Assembly: GCF_947387555.1 (NCBI RefSeq)
Contig: NZ_CANDNZ010000003.1
Span: 496,001 to 560,000 of the forward strand
Reading direction: 5' to 3'
Length of the DNA stretch: 64,000 bases
Source: Thalassomonas sp. RHCl1
Lineage (GTDB): Bacteria > Pseudomonadota > Gammaproteobacteria > Enterobacterales > Alteromonadaceae
Below, one piece after another: positions 26,337-34,376 of this stretch. The notes below the pieces were generated by a model. It was not told where the DNA came from. It searched no databases and worked only from the letters and a program-made list of their open reading frames with translations. The translations under genes and the position numbers were made by a program. Every line of letters begins with the position of its first letter. The stretch's first letter is position 1.

Positions 26337-27086
26337 ATGTTAAGGCAACTTTTTACCCCAGGATTAACTTTAAAAACTCGAGATCGCCGGTTATCTTTCT
26401 TTAATATGGAAGCTAAAAGGAATAGGTGGATGGATAAAGCTAAGAAAAGGGCATCAGAAATCCGATCACGTTGGAACAGGACCGGCTTTAAGTGCGACTT
26501 GAGCACTGATGTACTTGCTCCCCTGTTTTCTGTTTATTTCGAAAACCCACCAGGTAAAGTGCTTGTATTGGACCGAACCAAGCCTATTACTTTGGATAAC
26601 CTCAGGAGCTTTTCATTTGAAGAATACCAAGCCTATAAGCTTGAGGGTAAGCTAAAAACCCAGGCTAAATATCATCATGAAACATTGAGCCGAAGATATA
26701 ACCAGATACTTATCACAGCCGATGATATCTATGAACTAATCAAGAACACCCCGCCCGACAAGAAAAAGCATTTTTCCCTCAAAGATAACAACGCCCCGGT
26801 AACACTAGATAATTTATCCATACAGGTTGGCGGCCGATCTGTCTATTTTGAAAAACTCAGAAAAAATGCGGATCAAAAAATGAGATATTGGAAGAACCAA
26901 GGGCTTGAGCCTAAGTTTACTCTGGGGCAGTTCACTGAAGCTCTAGCAGCGGCAGGCTATGAAATGCTTACCTCAAAGAAGGGATTTAAGAAAAACGAGC
27001 GGATCAGTATTGTCGACAACAATAAACCATTATCGCTGAAAAATATAAAAATACAGGCGCAAGCTGAACCAATGGAAGGGAAATGA
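26337..27086 (+). CDS. Unknown protein with three 'DNxxPxxLxNL' motifs (HNH-related?)
   Basis: 249 residues from the first ATG. A later start at 26430 (MDKAKKRASEIR) has a better AAAAGGAA/AGGTGG site and may be the true one. The protein is basic. A motif recurs three times: LDRTKPITLDNLRSFSFEEYQ (about 79-98), LKDNNAPVTLDNLSI and IVDNNKPLSLKNIKI. It recalls the 'xIDxxxGYTxxNxxx' segment of HNH and phage homing endonucleases, but no His-Asn-His core is seen. It ends in a 4-base overlap (ATGA) with the next gene. It is probably a mobile-element accessory gene; function unknown. Confidence 0.55.
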   Translation: MLRQLFTPGLTLKTRDRRLSFFNMEAKRNRWMDKAKKRASEIRSRWNRTGFKCDLSTDVLAPLFSVYFENPPGKVLVLDRTKPITLDNLRSFSFEEYQAYKLEGKLKTQAKYHHETLSRRYNQILITADDIYELIKNTPPDKKKHFSLKDNNAPVTLDNLSIQVGGRSVYFEKLRKNADQKMRYWKNQGLEPKFTLGQFTEALAAAGYEMLTSKKGFKKNERISIVDNNKPLSLKNIKIQAQAEPMEGK

Positions 27087-27337
27087 AGCTTTATAGCAAA
27101 GCCTTTATGGCTATATCAGACGAGTTACAGATCATTTTTCGGCGCTGCCAGACATGCCGAAGCGTGGCAGAGATAGATGTCTGTATTGCGGAATATAAAG
27201 CCCAGCTGGGCGACTTAGAGGATGAATCTGGTAGCCTACATCATATGCAGCAGTTTCGTAACGCCAAGGCACAACAAAGAATAGTTGAAAGCCGGGCACA
27301 CCTGGCAGGTAAGCCTGGGAGCGGCCAGCTCAGTTAA
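27083..27337 (+). CDS. Small unknown protein coupled to the 26337 gene
   Basis: 84 residues, largely helical and charged, with three cysteines (CQTCRSVAEIDVC). The start overlaps the previous stop by 4 bases and has GGAAGGGA just before it, which supports translation as a pair. No domain is recognised. Confidence 0.5.
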   Translation: MKLYSKAFMAISDELQIIFRRCQTCRSVAEIDVCIAEYKAQLGDLEDESGSLHHMQQFRNAKAQQRIVESRAHLAGKPGSGQLS

Positions 27338-27591
27338 CCGGGCCGCGGCCCTTGAAACACTTTCCCGCAGAGTGTTCAGGCTGTTGGTCTAAGAGATAAA
27401 TCCACTAAGAACTGTGATATTCGAAAGTATGCACAATGGACGTTAGTAACAATATTCACTAACAATTACTTCATGCCATAAGCCGTTATATAGACACACC
27501 GGAGTACAATAATGAATATCAGCCTCATACTGATGAAAGTACAGCTACCATGATAAACTTGGCAAGCATAGATTCGGTTTATGCTCCCGAA

Positions 27592-28959
27592 CTACTTTAC
27601 ATATCGCCTAACAATTGTAACTGTCAGAAATGAAATGAGTATAACGCCTAATAACCCTTCTATACCTGCTGTTAACATTAGTAGGGAATTATCTTTTTCT
27701 GGAGATATATCTCCATATCCTACAGTAGTAAATGTTATTAAACTAAAATAAAGGCTTTTAACAGGTGTCGTATCTTTAAAGCTAAACAGATAAATAACCG
27801 CAAAAATAGTAATAGTAGACAAGATAGTGAATAAAATATTCTGCCATTTACAAAAGTATCCTAAAGCTTTCTCATAAATAACCCAGTGGAGAGGATAGCG
27901 AATTAATTTGTTGAACCACTTTGCGACGCCTGACTTTTTATCATTTTCATTCTGCGCTCTTTGTCTTGAAAGCTTGCCAATAATAAACTCAATGTCCAGA
28001 GAGTATTTCTTTTCTTCGCAATTTTTTGCCCAGGTATGAAGAATATTAAAATTCATTAATGTGCTGCTATAATCTACAGAATTCCCCTGTTTGACATAAA
28101 ATGGCTCATAATTTCTTTCGGTCATCGTGGCGATATTTACTGTTGTGTTGGATAAGTTTACTTCAGATAGTTGAACCCGCCCTTTAATATCCTCAAAGTC
28201 AATGCGTCCAGAACCACTATGTAGTAATTCGTCTATTTTTAAGTATCCATTCTTTTTAAGAGTAGCGTGCGAAATATCAAATGCTCTATCGATAAATGTG
28301 CGAAAAACAAACAAGTTTTCAATCTTACATTTACTAATAATGAATTTTTTAAGTTCACTGTTTTGAATATTGATGGTTATATCTGAATCTCGAATTGCTA
28401 ATTGGCCTCCAGTAATATTTTGAAGCATTAGTCCTTGCCCCTTAATTACAGTTCTGGAAATATCGATAAACTCAAATGTAGAAACTATGTTAAGAAGGTT
28501 TTGGAATGTGCAGGACTCTAAGTGCAGACGTTGTGGTTGTTTGACCTGTGAATTGCCAAAAGAAACCCATTCCCTAAAGTGGCAGTTTGTAAAATAGAGA
28601 TATTGATTGTTCTCATATCTATTTAAATGAACCTTTCTTAAAAAGATGGTACCGCTACAATTATTTAACCAGTTTTCAATTTCTATATTAACATTGATCT
28701 CTATATTGACGATGGCACGAATATTATATGGTTCGATAACAAGTGCCTTTGATTGGCGTTGTTTAGACTCATGTAAGGTCATGGCTTTAATATGTAAAGA
28801 GAAGTCCTCTGGCTTGTTAATAATGACGTATGAATATATATCATCGTGATGGCAAATTGATAAATGCTGTTTTGAAGCTAATAGAGTTGTTAGTTTCTGT
28901 TCGTTTGCATTCAATAATGTATCTAAATTAATTACGTCCTGTTGAAGTTGTCCTGTCAT
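27592..28959 (-). CDS. Two-helix potassium channel with large soluble N-terminal domain
   Basis: 455 residues from ATG 28959 (MTGQLQQDV); an in-frame TTG lies 15 bases upstream. The first ~340 residues are soluble and strand-rich, with short regularly spaced hydrophobic strands (LHLESCTFQNL, IDISRTVIKG, LAIRDSDITI) that suggest a right-handed beta-solenoid like pentapeptide-repeat proteins. The C-terminus has one membrane helix (ILFTILSTITIFAVIYLF), the pore loop with selectivity filter TTVGYGD, and a second helix, as in ion-channel-2 proteins. It should form a tetrameric K+-selective pore in the inner membrane. The soluble domain probably senses a ligand. It stands alone. Confidence 0.8.
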   Translation of the reverse strand: MTGQLQQDVINLDTLLNANEQKLTTLLASKQHLSICHHDDIYSYVIINKPEDFSLHIKAMTLHESKQRQSKALVIEPYNIRAIVNIEINVNIEIENWLNNCSGTIFLRKVHLNRYENNQYLYFTNCHFREWVSFGNSQVKQPQRLHLESCTFQNLLNIVSTFEFIDISRTVIKGQGLMLQNITGGQLAIRDSDITINIQNSELKKFIISKCKIENLFVFRTFIDRAFDISHATLKKNGYLKIDELLHSGSGRIDFEDIKGRVQLSEVNLSNTTVNIATMTERNYEPFYVKQGNSVDYSSTLMNFNILHTWAKNCEEKKYSLDIEFIIGKLSRQRAQNENDKKSGVAKWFNKLIRYPLHWVIYEKALGYFCKWQNILFTILSTITIFAVIYLFSFKDTTPVKSLYFSLITFTTVGYGDISPEKDNSLLMLTAGIEGLLGVILISFLTVTIVRRYVK

Positions 28960-29164
28960 CACCAGCCCTGTCAAGGTATCAATAGAATTAAGTATTTTGA
29001 CAGAGTAGGAGAATATTAATCAAGATGTATCAAGTTGATATTTTTACATTAAAAATTAGATCTGAAAATTGATGGTACAGAATCCCCCCGAGTATTTCAC
29101 CTCGGCGCAGAAGATCAACCGGTTACCGGCGCCAATCTTACCAAATAACCCGATCCCTGACTAA

Positions 29165-29198
29165 AATTGAAACACTTCCCTAGAGAAGTGTTTCAATT
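29165..29198. promoter_or_regulatory. Perfect 14-base hairpin abutting a start codon
   Basis: AATTGAAACACTTC (29165-29178) pairs fully with 29185-29198 around a 6-base loop, and the second arm touches the ATG of the integrase remnant at 29199. It could occlude translation, or be the terminator of a lost upstream gene. Confidence 0.5.
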
Positions 29199-29481
29199 AT
29201 GAGTTCTGAAGAAAACAGCCCGGAAATGCGGCTATTCAGCCCGACCGGCGTGCGCCTATATCTGACTGCTCCAGAGCGGGACAGGTTCTTAAAAGCGGCA
29301 AATGACGAGTCGCCGGTCAAGCGTATGGTGTGCATTATACCGGCTGCTGCCCCGGGAGGCGTTGGACCTGGTTTATCTTCGGGTACTGATTGAGGACACT
29401 TCACTGATCTTCCGCAGCCTGAAAAAGCGCAAGCATCAGTACGGAATTCACCTGAACTTACCTGTAAAGAGTTATAAATAA
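29199..29481 (+). pseudogene. Tyrosine recombinase (phage-type integrase) remnant
   Basis: The first frame (29199-29393) gives RLYLTAPERDRFLKAANDESPVKRMVCII, which matches the start of an integrase catalytic domain. Sense is then lost, and another frame continues EALDLVYLRVLIEDTSLIFRSLKKRKHQYGIHLNLPV up to a stop at 29481. The junction at about 29340-29360 has lost the 'LLxxTGxRxSE' box that holds the catalytic Arg. The C-terminal His-x-x-Arg and Tyr boxes are absent. This is a decayed fragment of a site-specific recombinase. Confidence 0.7.
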
Positions 29482-29821
29482 TCTTGAAGTTTTAATACAC
29501 ATTTTATTCCTCTATATTTATATTTTCGCGGAATTTAGGTTTTTGAAATGAAAATTGAAAATGGAGAGTTATTTTTCAAAGATCGAATAAATGAATTCAC
29601 CGAACTAGCAGATAATCTTGAAACCCTCCTATGCTAAAACTAAGCAAAGTAAATGAAAGCTGCCAGGGCATGACTTATAAAGGGCTCCTTAGAATAGCAA
29701 AGCATAAAGCTGTACAGAGAGAACTATGTCTATAAATAACTGGCAAGTGCCCGGGGTTAACAAATGCTCAGTTTTCAAGATAGCACTGCCCCAGGTAATC
29801 CATCTCCGGGAGCAGTCATGG
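29482..29821. other. Degraded intergenic stretch after the integrase remnant
   Basis: 340 bases. It holds a 29-codon open frame (29548-29637) that begins MKIENGELFFKDRINEF and has no recognised relative, and the short repeat copy C (29750-29792). It is otherwise unremarkable. Confidence 0.4.
29750..29792. repeat. Truncated copy C of the dispersed repeat
   Basis: CCCGGGGTTAACAAATGCTC through CACTGCCCC matches the central part of the first block of copies A and B with three substitutions. The flanks do not match, so it is a fragment. Confidence 0.65.
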
Positions 29822-30142
29822 TTATTGGTTCAAGCCCTGATGAACCTTGTGTATTTTGTGTTTAAAGCCTGCTACCTGATCTTTGAGCCAAATGCTGTAA
29901 TGGCTGAAACCAGCAATGGTGGCTTCGTCCAGAGCTTCCGGCTCCCTGACTATTGCGGCGAAGGCGTCGCAAATAAAGGCGCATTCTTCGCTGAATTGGG
30001 AGAATTGATCGCACAGCAGTAACATGTCGGTTTTGAGCTGTTTTGCAGTGTCCCTTTCTTCGGCAGCTTCTGCGTCCACATTTTCGGCCGGCGTGCCTTT
30101 TTTAGTGGCTTTTGTTTCGGGTTTGGCTGTTGAGTCAGACAT
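29822..30142 (-). CDS. Small unknown protein
   Basis: 106 residues. The first ~35 residues are low-complexity and charged (AKPETKATKKGTPAENVDAEAAEERD). The remainder is helical with paired Cys residues (LLLCDQFSQFSEECAFICDAF). The ATG has a good AAGAGGG site 7 bases upstream. It may be the distal gene of a two-gene unit with the 30135-30335 frame. No domain is recognised. Confidence 0.5.
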   Translation of the reverse strand: MSDSTAKPETKATKKGTPAENVDAEAAEERDTAKQLKTDMLLLCDQFSQFSEECAFICDAFAAIVREPEALDEATIAGFSHYSIWLKDQVAGFKHKIHKVHQGLNQ

Positions 30143-30335
30143 AACACTGCCCTCTTTTTACCATGGCAAGTGAGTTATTTGCTGCCTTTACTTGCCGGGT
30201 ATAACGGCGGGAGTGTATGGGGTGGTGGTTATTGCTGCGAACTTTTAACCACTGGCGGCAGGCTATGCTGTCAGCTTTAGTTGTTAAAAAAACTTTAACC
30301 GAGAAAAACTCTGGCTTATCATTAACTTTAGCCAT
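30135..30335 (-). CDS. Possible small protein
   Basis: 66 residues, basic, beginning MAKVNDKPEFFSVKVFLTT. AAGGG lies about 9 bases before the ATG, and the end overlaps the start of the 29822 gene by 8 bases. Both facts favour a real gene, but the composition is not convincing and no relative is recognised. Confidence 0.3.
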   Translation of the reverse strand: MAKVNDKPEFFSVKVFLTTKADSIACRQWLKVRSNNHHPIHSRRYTRQVKAANNSLAMVKRGQCYV

Positions 30336-30728
30336 AATGGATACCCTTGTTATCGGTTGTGGTTAGCTGCTTCTGGGTGTGGTCGCACTCAGGGGCAGCG
30401 CTCATTTCGTTTATTTGTTAGGTCATCAAGCGCTTTTGGCGTATCTCCTCTGGTTGTTATTTCGTCCTTTATCTATAGTACAAAATGCTGGATAAATCGA
30501 CAGTTACCGTTGGTTTATTATGAAAAATAAGCACGATTTTTTACCTGACTGCGGCTTATTTCCACCCCAGGTTTAAGTTCATTATTATTGAATCATAAAG
30601 TATTGATTTATAAGAAATCTTGGCATTGTTTGCCGGATTTCGTGATGCTGAAATCCGGCTAGCTTTTTATTCATATTTGCAAGAGCAACTGCGACAACAG
30701 CAGCGATGATATCACGCAATAAAGCTCG
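30336..30728. other. Intergenic region with a 10-base hairpin
   Basis: 393 bases without a gene. GCCGGATTTC (30632-30641) pairs with 30650-30659 around an 8-base loop, about 70 bases downstream of the stop of the membrane protein at 30729. This is a likely terminator for that gene, although the T-run lies on the plus-strand side. Confidence 0.5.
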
Positions 30729-31397
30729 TTAAGCGTTTAACTCAAATTGACGATGGTATTGCTCACGGGAAAGTTCCGTAGACATAGACCATAGCAACAT
30801 AAAGGCACAGCCGGTAAGCATACTTTTCATATCCAGATAGCCGTAATAAACCCAGTTCCAGCCAGAAAAAATTTGAGCGACTTCCATACTGAAACCGATT
30901 TCATCCAGGTGACGGATAAAGTTCTCAACCAGTGCCAATAAATCAACAAACATAAATACTGAAAACAGGCTGGCAAAGGCAACTTCGGCCTTGTATAGAC
31001 GCACCTTATCGATGGGTTTATTTTTAGCGTTCAGCCTGGCACGGGTAAAAGGAGCTCTAAGCAATACCATATAAAATAGAGCCAAGTCGATGATAAAATG
31101 AGTGGTAAATATCGTTGCATTTAGCCAGAGGGCACTTCTAGTTTCATCGGTATAAACCTCACTGAAACCGGGTTCAATAGCAAAGATAAAAATGGCTCTT
31201 TCGATGACCTTTATAATGATGAAACCGGCACATAAATGCACGATATTGATATCGTCACGGTTAATAAACATTATCGCGAATATGCTTACACTGAACACAG
31301 TGGTGATCAACAAAGTGTTTCTACTGACAATAGCAAAAGTGACGATGGCAATGATCAATGCCAGTTTGAATATACCTTCCGTTTTTACAGCACTCAT
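30729..31397 (-). CDS. Multi-helix membrane protein of unknown function
   Basis: 222 residues from ATG 31397, chosen for the strong GGGAGGGAG site 7 bases upstream; a longer in-frame extension is unlikely. Hydrophobic segments at about 11-28, 32-44, 50-72, 91-115, 138-158 and 185-203 suggest six membrane helices. There are charged residues inside the membrane region (HFIIDLALFY, VFMFVDLLALVE). No family is recognised. It stands upstream of a terminator hairpin and is probably monocistronic. Confidence 0.6.
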   Translation of the reverse strand: MSAVKTEGIFKLALIIAIVTFAIVSRNTLLITTVFSVSIFAIMFINRDDINIVHLCAGFIIIKVIERAIFIFAIEPGFSEVYTDETRSALWLNATIFTTHFIIDLALFYMVLLRAPFTRARLNAKNKPIDKVRLYKAEVAFASLFSVFMFVDLLALVENFIRHLDEIGFSMEVAQIFSGWNWVYYGYLDMKSMLTGCAFMLLWSMSTELSREQYHRQFELNA

Positions 31398-31686
31398 AGC
31401 AAACTCCCTCCCTGAGCGGGACTTACAACTTGTTTCCCCGGCGGGCAAAGTTGCTGGTATAAGTGCGCAGACTGGTATTGTTGTGGATCTTGTTGCGGGT
31501 AAAATAGTCCCCGGAAAAAAACAGCTTGAGTCTTCATAATTATCCTTATTTTGAATTTGGATTTATTCGACTATCGGACCAGCGGCGCTAGCAGCTATTT
31601 TTCTCCGGACAAGCATGCAGCAAGTAAAATTACTCTGGCAAAGCTTGTTTAAGCAGGTAGTGATCCTGCTTACGGTTGAATCAGCT

Positions 31687-31884
31687 TTAGTTGCTGGTGG
31701 CCGATAATAAAGTTTCGTTGTTGTCATCCGCCAACGAGGTGGCGGCCTGTGGTCTAGGTCCTGTATCACCGCTACTGCCTACGCCGCCGGAAATACCCGC
31801 CAGCATGTTTGCAGTGAAGTTAATTGAGCTATCAAGTTTTGAGCCTGCTTGAGGCGCGTTTACGAACTTTTCGAAGTGTTTCAT
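31687..31884 (-). CDS. Small GG-motif protein overlapping the XRE regulator gene
   Basis: 65 residues from ATG 31884 (MKHFEKFVNAPQAGSKL), with AAGGGA 7 bases upstream. The first 18 codons overlap the end of the XRE gene in another frame. The middle reads ANMLAGISGGVGSSGDTG; a Gly-Gly after a hydrophobic stretch resembles leader cleavage sites of class II bacteriocins and other exported peptides. The C-terminal part is short, polar and Cys-free. No transporter or peptidase gene lies nearby. It may be an exported peptide or a toxin-like partner of the regulator; both are inference. Confidence 0.45.
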   Translation of the reverse strand: MKHFEKFVNAPQAGSKLDSSINFTANMLAGISGGVGSSGDTGPRPQAATSLADDNNETLLSATSN

Positions 31885-32122
31885 TTTCGTCCCTTTCATT
31901 AAATTGATCTCTAAGTGTCGAGATTTGCTCAAACAAGGGAGCCATATTCAACGAACAAGCATGACTGATATCGAGAAATTGATTCATCCTTGGCTCGCCA
32001 ACACCGGTTTCCCAGTTTTCATAGGTAACACGGCTGACTCCTGCTTTTTTTGCCATTTCCCTGGTAGTTTTATCTACACTCAGGCGTATACAACGCAAAT
32101 CCTCACCCATAATATCAAACAT
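31832..32122 (-). CDS. XRE-family helix-turn-helix regulator
   Basis: 96 residues from ATG 32122 (MFDIMGEDLRCIRLS; AGAGGGAA upstream); the frame also opens at a weak TTG at 32164. A Cro/CI-type HTH is clear: TTREMAKKAGVSRVTYENWETGVGEPR. The C-terminal ~30 residues are charged and helical (FNERDENETLRKVRKR). It is likely to control its own promoter and the overlapping small protein. Two matched palindromes 200-240 bases upstream are candidate operators. Confidence 0.8.
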   Translation of the reverse strand: MFDIMGEDLRCIRLSVDKTTREMAKKAGVSRVTYENWETGVGEPRMNQFLDISHACSLNMAPLFEQISTLRDQFNERDENETLRKVRKRASSRLKT

Positions 32123-32320
32123 ATAAATTCCCTCTATAATTATTTTCTCAATTAAATCCGACAAATACAGACATAAATCCAGAACCGGTCAATACAACGG
32201 TTATAAAAAGCTTTACTTAAATTTGGTATTGGCTTTTCACTGGCTCTTAGTAAGCTCACTAGTAACTGTTTATTGGTTAAAGGCCGGAGCAAATCATTAT
32301 TTCGGATTTTATTATAATGA

Positions 32321-32362
32321 GTACTATAGTACCTGTCACGATAAAAATGAGTACTATTGTAC
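32321..32362. promoter_or_regulatory. Paired palindromic operator candidates
   Basis: GTACTATAGTAC (32321-32332, perfect) and GTACTATTGTAC (32351-32362) lie exactly 30 bases apart, about three helical turns. Each is embedded in the same AATGA...C context. This layout is typical of a dimeric HTH regulator binding one face of the DNA. The nearest candidate is the XRE protein at 31832. Confidence 0.6.
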
Positions 32363-32473
32363 CCACCACTCTTCGGTATCCACCATATCAAGATAAGTTA
32401 CCTGTATTTTTCAGAAGGTAAAAAATGGCTGAATAATTGGAAGTCCACGCCTAATGACTTGCCTTAGCTCATG

Positions 32474-32553
32474 CAAGCACTCCCGATCCAGGTATCAGCC
32501 ACAAGCCTTATACAGCTGATACCAACAACATTACTGCACCTTAAACTATCATC
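32474..32553. repeat. Dispersed ~80-base repeat, copy 2
   Basis: Matches 22322-22402: CAAGCACTCCCGAT, then CTGATACCAACAACATTAC, then CTATCATC, with scattered substitutions. It is not followed here by the 244-base repeat, so the two repeats are separate units. Confidence 0.65.
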
Positions 32554-32742
32554 AGGCAAACTTAAGCTTCTCTTAAGTTTCCCCTCCTAAACTACAAACC
32601 AATGAAGTGAATTTAAACTGTTTCTATCTTTCCAAGAGACAACCTCATTTTTAATTGGTTTTCGCCTGCTTTAGGCATAACGGCTACAGGCTGTTGATTG
32701 GATAGAAGATATAAATCCCGGGAAAGCGAGAGGAAGTAATTT

Positions 32743-34242
32743 ATGAAAAAAGATGCGCAGTATTTTGAAACCGTCATTATCGGCACAGGCTTTTCAGGTT
32801 TGCTCGCAGCGATAGGTTTGCAGAAAAAAAACAATCATGATTTTGTCCTGTTAGAGCGAGGTGCTGATATAGGCGGCACCTGGCGGGACAACTCGTACCC
32901 GGGAGCCGAGGTAGACATTCCAACCGGTTTGTATTCTATTTCCTTTATTCCCTATAAATTTAAAAAAAGATATTCCCCGCAAAGCGAATTGCTCGAATAT
33001 ACCAACTACATTATTGATAAATTTAATATCAGAAAACACACAAAAACCAATCAATCCGTCACTAAGCTCACCTATAACGACAGCGAGTGTTTATGGCATG
33101 TGGAAACAAAGTCAGGCGAGCACTATAACGCCCGTTTCATCATAGATACCAGCGGCGTACTGGCAAATCCGAAAACACCAGACATCAACGGGGCTGAGTC
33201 ATTTCAAGGGAAAAAATTCCATACCGCGCAGTGGGATCACAGTGTTCCCTATCAAGGAAAGCGTGTTGGTATTATTGGCTCCGGCTGCTCGGCGGCCCAG
33301 GTAGTGCCGGCCATTGCAGACCAGGTAGATAAGCTCACCGTGTTTATGGGCAAGGCGCAGTGGATCATTCCGCGCTCAGACCGAACTTACAGCTCAGCAG
33401 AGCGTTTTATTAGCAACTTGCCGGGCATACGCCACCTCAAACGTTTAATGATATTTAGTTATCACGAGATACGCTTTGCTGCATTTCGCCGCTATCCGTT
33501 CACCTCAAAAATTACCGGCTTCATTAAGTACCTTTATGCGCGAACACTAAGAAAAAATCTCGAAAAATATATCGATGATGAAAAACTGCGCCAGCACATG
33601 ATGCCCGACTATGAATTGGGCGGCAGACGAGTCATCCCGTCAAACCGCTACCTGCCGGCACTTTCCCGGGATAACGTTGATGTGGATATCAGCGGCATAG
33701 AAAGCATCACGCCTACGGGGATCCGAACAAAAGACGGTCAGGATATCCCCTTGGACATTATCGTTTATGCGACCGGTTTTTTTGCCTACTCAGATATGAA
33801 AAAGGCGCTCACCTTTGATGTATACGGCAGTGGTGGCCGTCACCTGAACAGTGAGTGGGAAAATGAGGCGGTCTCGTATAAGGGCATCACAGTTTCTGGC
33901 TACCCCAACTATTTTAAAGTAAACGGCCCCAACACGGGCACGGGCCACAGTTCACAGCTGTGTTATATGGAGGCAATGGTGAACTACACCATTAAAGCGA
34001 TTTGTGCGGTAAAACGGGATAACAACATCAAGGCCATTGATGTCAGAAGCCATATTCAAAGTGAATACGTGACAAAAATGAAAAACACCATGAAATTAAC
34101 GGTTTGGCAAAGGAGTAACTGCAGCGCATTTTATAGAAAAAATATGACGGGTGAGGTCACCAGTCTGTCGCCTGAGTCTGTGGTCAATTTTATTTTTTCA
34201 CGTAAATGGTTTCGTTTGAAAGACTATCATTTATTGAAGTGA
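32743..34242 (+). CDS. Flavin-containing (Baeyer-Villiger-type) monooxygenase
   Basis: 499 residues, normal for the family. FAD-binding GTGFSG (about 13-18) is followed by LLERGADIGGTWRDNSYPG, characteristic of Baeyer-Villiger enzymes. The fingerprint FQGKKFHTAQWDH (about 152-164) matches FxGxxxHxxxW. The second Rossmann motif, GIIGSGCSAAQ, binds NADPH. VYATGFFAY is the usual 'ATG' flavin segment. It should insert one oxygen into a ketone or hydroxylate a substrate; which one is unknown. It stands alone, with AGAGGAAG upstream. No signal peptide. Confidence 0.9.
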   Translation: MKKDAQYFETVIIGTGFSGLLAAIGLQKKNNHDFVLLERGADIGGTWRDNSYPGAEVDIPTGLYSISFIPYKFKKRYSPQSELLEYTNYIIDKFNIRKHTKTNQSVTKLTYNDSECLWHVETKSGEHYNARFIIDTSGVLANPKTPDINGAESFQGKKFHTAQWDHSVPYQGKRVGIIGSGCSAAQVVPAIADQVDKLTVFMGKAQWIIPRSDRTYSSAERFISNLPGIRHLKRLMIFSYHEIRFAAFRRYPFTSKITGFIKYLYARTLRKNLEKYIDDEKLRQHMMPDYELGGRRVIPSNRYLPALSRDNVDVDISGIESITPTGIRTKDGQDIPLDIIVYATGFFAYSDMKKALTFDVYGSGGRHLNSEWENEAVSYKGITVSGYPNYFKVNGPNTGTGHSSQLCYMEAMVNYTIKAICAVKRDNNIKAIDVRSHIQSEYVTKMKNTMKLTVWQRSNCSAFYRKNMTGEVTSLSPESVVNFIFSRKWFRLKDYHLLK

Positions 34243-34376
34243 GTCTATTCCTGGTAGAGGCAAGCGCAGGCACAAGTCACCTGCGCCTATATGGCAACCT
34301 TGATATGAATGCGCTTAGATCTAATCCATGTTTTATCAGATCTAAGCTCATCTTTCATCATAGCAACGAGGGCAAA

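Larger units (their letters stand above)
32165..32742. other. Regulatory intergenic region upstream of XRE gene and monooxygenase gene
   Basis: 578 bases between divergent genes. It holds the paired palindromes (32321-32362) and a dispersed repeat copy (32474-32553). The right ~150 bases are expected to carry the promoter of the 32743 monooxygenase gene. An AGAGGAAG site (32728-32735) precedes its ATG. No small gene is supported. Confidence 0.6.

Noticed and set aside
26058-26343. Overlapping open frames on both strands as genes
   Set aside because: No ribosome-binding sites, odd composition and mutual overlap. Listed only as an intergenic region.
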